Below, in pieces: positions 62,531 through 64,000 of a stretch of DNA of 64,000 nt. This stretch comes from Knoellia sp031844405 (lineage in GTDB: Bacteria > Actinomycetota > Actinomycetes > Actinomycetales > Dermatophilaceae): contig JAUZVC010000001.1 in assembly GCA_031844405.1 (NCBI GenBank), forward strand, positions 1,674,001 to 1,738,000. Direction: 5' to 3'. Made by a program: the position numbers and the translations under genes. Within the stretch, counting starts at the first letter, position 1. Each line of letters opens with the position of its first letter. The notes beneath the pieces are model-generated. The model was not told the origin of the DNA. It saw only the letters and a list, made by a program, of their open reading frames with translations, and searched no databases.

Positions 62531-63517
62531 ATGGGCGACGAACGGATCAGGGTGGTCCCGGCCGACATGGGCTCGGACGCGGCGCAGTGGAGTGCGGCGT
62601 CGGAGTCGTTGGGCCGGGCGCACCGCGCGGTCCCGGCACTGGGGGTCTCGTTCGGCGGGTTCCAGTCCGTCGTCGGCACCAAGTACGCCGCCGCCGACCT
62701 CGCCGTGCAGAACATGCTCGAGCTGGGCGCGTCGCGGCTCAGGGCGACGGCGACCAACGTCACGAGCAACAACGCCCAGACGACCGGGGACGACGACGAC
62801 GCGAGCACCCGGGTGCGCACGGCCGCCTCGGGCGGCGCGGGTGGGGGCAGCGGTGCTCGCGTGGATGGCGGCGCCGGGGGAGCAGGCGCTGGGAGCCGCG
62901 GAGGCAGGGGCGAGGGTCACTACACCGACCTGCTCGGTCCGCAGCAGCCCACGCACCCGGTGCCCACCGACCCCGTGCCGACCGACCCCATGCCCAGCGA
63001 CCCCAGGGACCCCGACATCACCTTCGACCGCACGGTCGACCCCGAGACGGGCGAGGTCACGTGGACCCCGCGGGTCATGGAGCCGGGGGAGGGTCGGGCG
63101 GTCGACGGCCGCGACGTCGAGCGCATCCCGGAGCGTGCCGACCGCATCGTCGTGACGATGGTCGACGGCGAGCCACGGATCACCTACGTCGACACCGACG
63201 CGCAGCCGCCCGACGGTGCGGCGTGGCAGTCGCACGGCGGACGCCCGGTCGCCGTCGCCGAGCCTCTCGACCTCGCGCAGGACCCGCAGTCGCGGGTCGT
63301 CGCGGGCAGCGGCGCGACCGAGCCGACGGCTCAGCCCGCCCGCACCGAGTGGAGCCGGCCGCTGCCCGAGGGCGCCGACTACGCCGTCGTCGAGCTGCGC
63401 GACGGCGAGCCCCACCTCGTCCTCCTCGACGTCGACGGCAAGGACGTCACGCAGGTGGCCGACGACCGGCTGCCGACCGGCCGGGTCCGGCCCGAACCGA
63501 GCGGAGTGCAGGCATGA
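62531..63517 (+). CDS. EspC/WXG-like N-terminal domain protein, uncharacterised
   Basis: A 328-residue protein. Residues 1-85 (IRVVPADMGSDAAQWSAASESLGRAHRAVPAL ... GASRLRATATNVTSNNAQT) form a helical hairpin reminiscent of ESX/EspC-type type VII secretion substrates. A disordered Gly/Ser then Pro/Thr/Asp linker follows (90-160), then two short repeats of a strand-rich unit (ADRIVVTMVDGEPRITYVDTD and ADYAVVELRDGEPHLVLLDVD). No signal peptide. Function is unknown. Strong GGAGGGAGG site; overlaps the next gene as ATGA. Confidence 0.6.
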   Translation: MGDERIRVVPADMGSDAAQWSAASESLGRAHRAVPALGVSFGGFQSVVGTKYAAADLAVQNMLELGASRLRATATNVTSNNAQTTGDDDDASTRVRTAASGGAGGGSGARVDGGAGGAGAGSRGGRGEGHYTDLLGPQQPTHPVPTDPVPTDPMPSDPRDPDITFDRTVDPETGEVTWTPRVMEPGEGRAVDGRDVERIPERADRIVVTMVDGEPRITYVDTDAQPPDGAAWQSHGGRPVAVAEPLDLAQDPQSRVVAGSGATEPTAQPARTEWSRPLPEGADYAVVELRDGEPHLVLLDVDGKDVTQVADDRLPTGRVRPEPSGVQA

Positions 63518-64000
63518 GCACGGTGAGCGCATCGGTGAGCACCCTCCGCACGAGCCTCGCCACGCTGCGGACCTACGTCACGGGCATCGACAGCGAGTAC
63601 ATGGCCTACGTCAACAGCCACAACCTGCACACGTGCGGGCCGCAGGGGGTGCACTACATCGACGGCTTCCGGCCCGGCTCCGGGCACTCGTGGCACGAGT
63701 ACCGCGACAAGGTCTCCGCCGTCGTGACGTGGGCCGAGAAGTACGTCGACGACTCGGCCTGGGTCGACGCGCTCGACACCCGGGCGGCGAAGTGGCAGAC
63801 CGCGACCGGTCACGCCTCCGACGCGTGGGACGACGTCGACTCCAAGAACCTCCCGGCGCTCGAGAGCTGGCGCGGACCCGCCGGCCGCGCCTACCGCGAG
63901 GTCGTCCCGAAGATGCAGGCCGGCACCTCGTCCGCCTACTTCGGCGCCATGCACATGAAGAGCGCCTCGGAGTCGATCTCGACCGCGGGCGAGGCGTTCT
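63514..64000 (+). CDS. WXG-like helical protein, 3' part outside window
   Basis: The first 162 residues of a helical protein: STLRTSLATLRTYVTGIDSEYMAYV, then AKWQTATGHASDAWDDVDSKNLPALESWRGPAGRAYREVV. The WRGPAGRAY turn resembles the WXG motif of type VII substrates, and the long N-terminal helices suit an LXG/WXG-type effector. Coupled to the previous gene (ATGA). The rest lies beyond the window, so a C-terminal toxin domain cannot be checked. Confidence 0.6.
   Translation, partial: MSTVSASVSTLRTSLATLRTYVTGIDSEYMAYVNSHNLHTCGPQGVHYIDGFRPGSGHSWHEYRDKVSAVVTWAEKYVDDSAWVDALDTRAAKWQTATGHASDAWDDVDSKNLPALESWRGPAGRAYREVVPKMQAGTSSAYFGAMHMKSASESISTAGEAF

Overview
The window is chromosomal DNA of a high-GC Actinomycetota. 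The ribosome and isoprenoid gene order (rpsB-tsf-pyrH-frr-cdsA-rlmN ... dxr-rseP-ispG ... proS ... rimP-nusA-ylxR-infB-rbfA-truB-ribF) is the classical actinobacterial one. It is interrupted here by single accessory genes. A member of the Intrasporangiaceae or a nearby micrococcalean family seems most likely, but that is inference from gene content and base composition. No transposase, integrase, tRNA, rRNA or CRISPR array was seen.

Layout. 1-2955: a partial aminotransferase, an AlkD-like DNA repair protein, a YkvA-like membrane protein and an MFS transporter. 3334-9672: rpsB, tsf, an ABM-domain membrane protein, pyrH, frr, cdsA and rlmN. 9742-14093: a frameshifted lipoprotein, a copper monooxygenase-like lipoprotein, a LOG-family protein and succinate-semialdehyde dehydrogenase. 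14097-18727: an ABC exporter (permease and ATPase) and a LuxR-type two-component system. 18828-19657: a membrane-anchored guanyl-specific RNase with its barstar inhibitor. 19702-24070: thioesterase, dxr, rseP, ispG. 24156-30587: a mixed set including a GNAT protein, a DUF559 protein, a secreted M15-like protein, an alkyltransferase-like (ATL) protein and a CBS protein. 30742-37605: proS, HAD phosphatase, TSUP transporter, P-loop kinase, amylosucrase and PhzF. 37589-43532: YyaL-like protein, then dctA divergent from a C4-dicarboxylate-type sensor and regulator. 43544-45575: aminoglycoside kinase-like protein and a lipoprotein. 45678-54480: rimP to ribF with a DUF4262 protein inserted. 54477-62359: a RodA/FtsW-like protein, acyl-CoA synthetase, isoaspartyl methyltransferase-like protein, a TIGR03960 radical SAM protein, a VOC protein and a secreted phosphodiesterase. 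62531-64000: two genes that look like the start of a type VII (WXG/EspC-like) secretion substrate locus.

Three patterns cut across the genes. (1) The 8-mer GTATGCCG and its complement occur at least 53 times by hand count, on both strands, inside genes and as inverted pairs in four intergenic hairpins; this resembles the arrangement of DNA-uptake sequences in naturally competent bacteria. (2) About 25 genes have a -10-like hexamer ending 6-8 nt before the start codon, which points to leaderless transcripts and was used to choose starts. (3) Two roughly 64-nt palindromes, at 5215-5278 and 57601-57665, share a loop sequence and have stems that differ but covary, defining a dispersed hairpin repeat family. 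The ylxR-infB gap also carries a ladder of four overlapping mini-ORFs.
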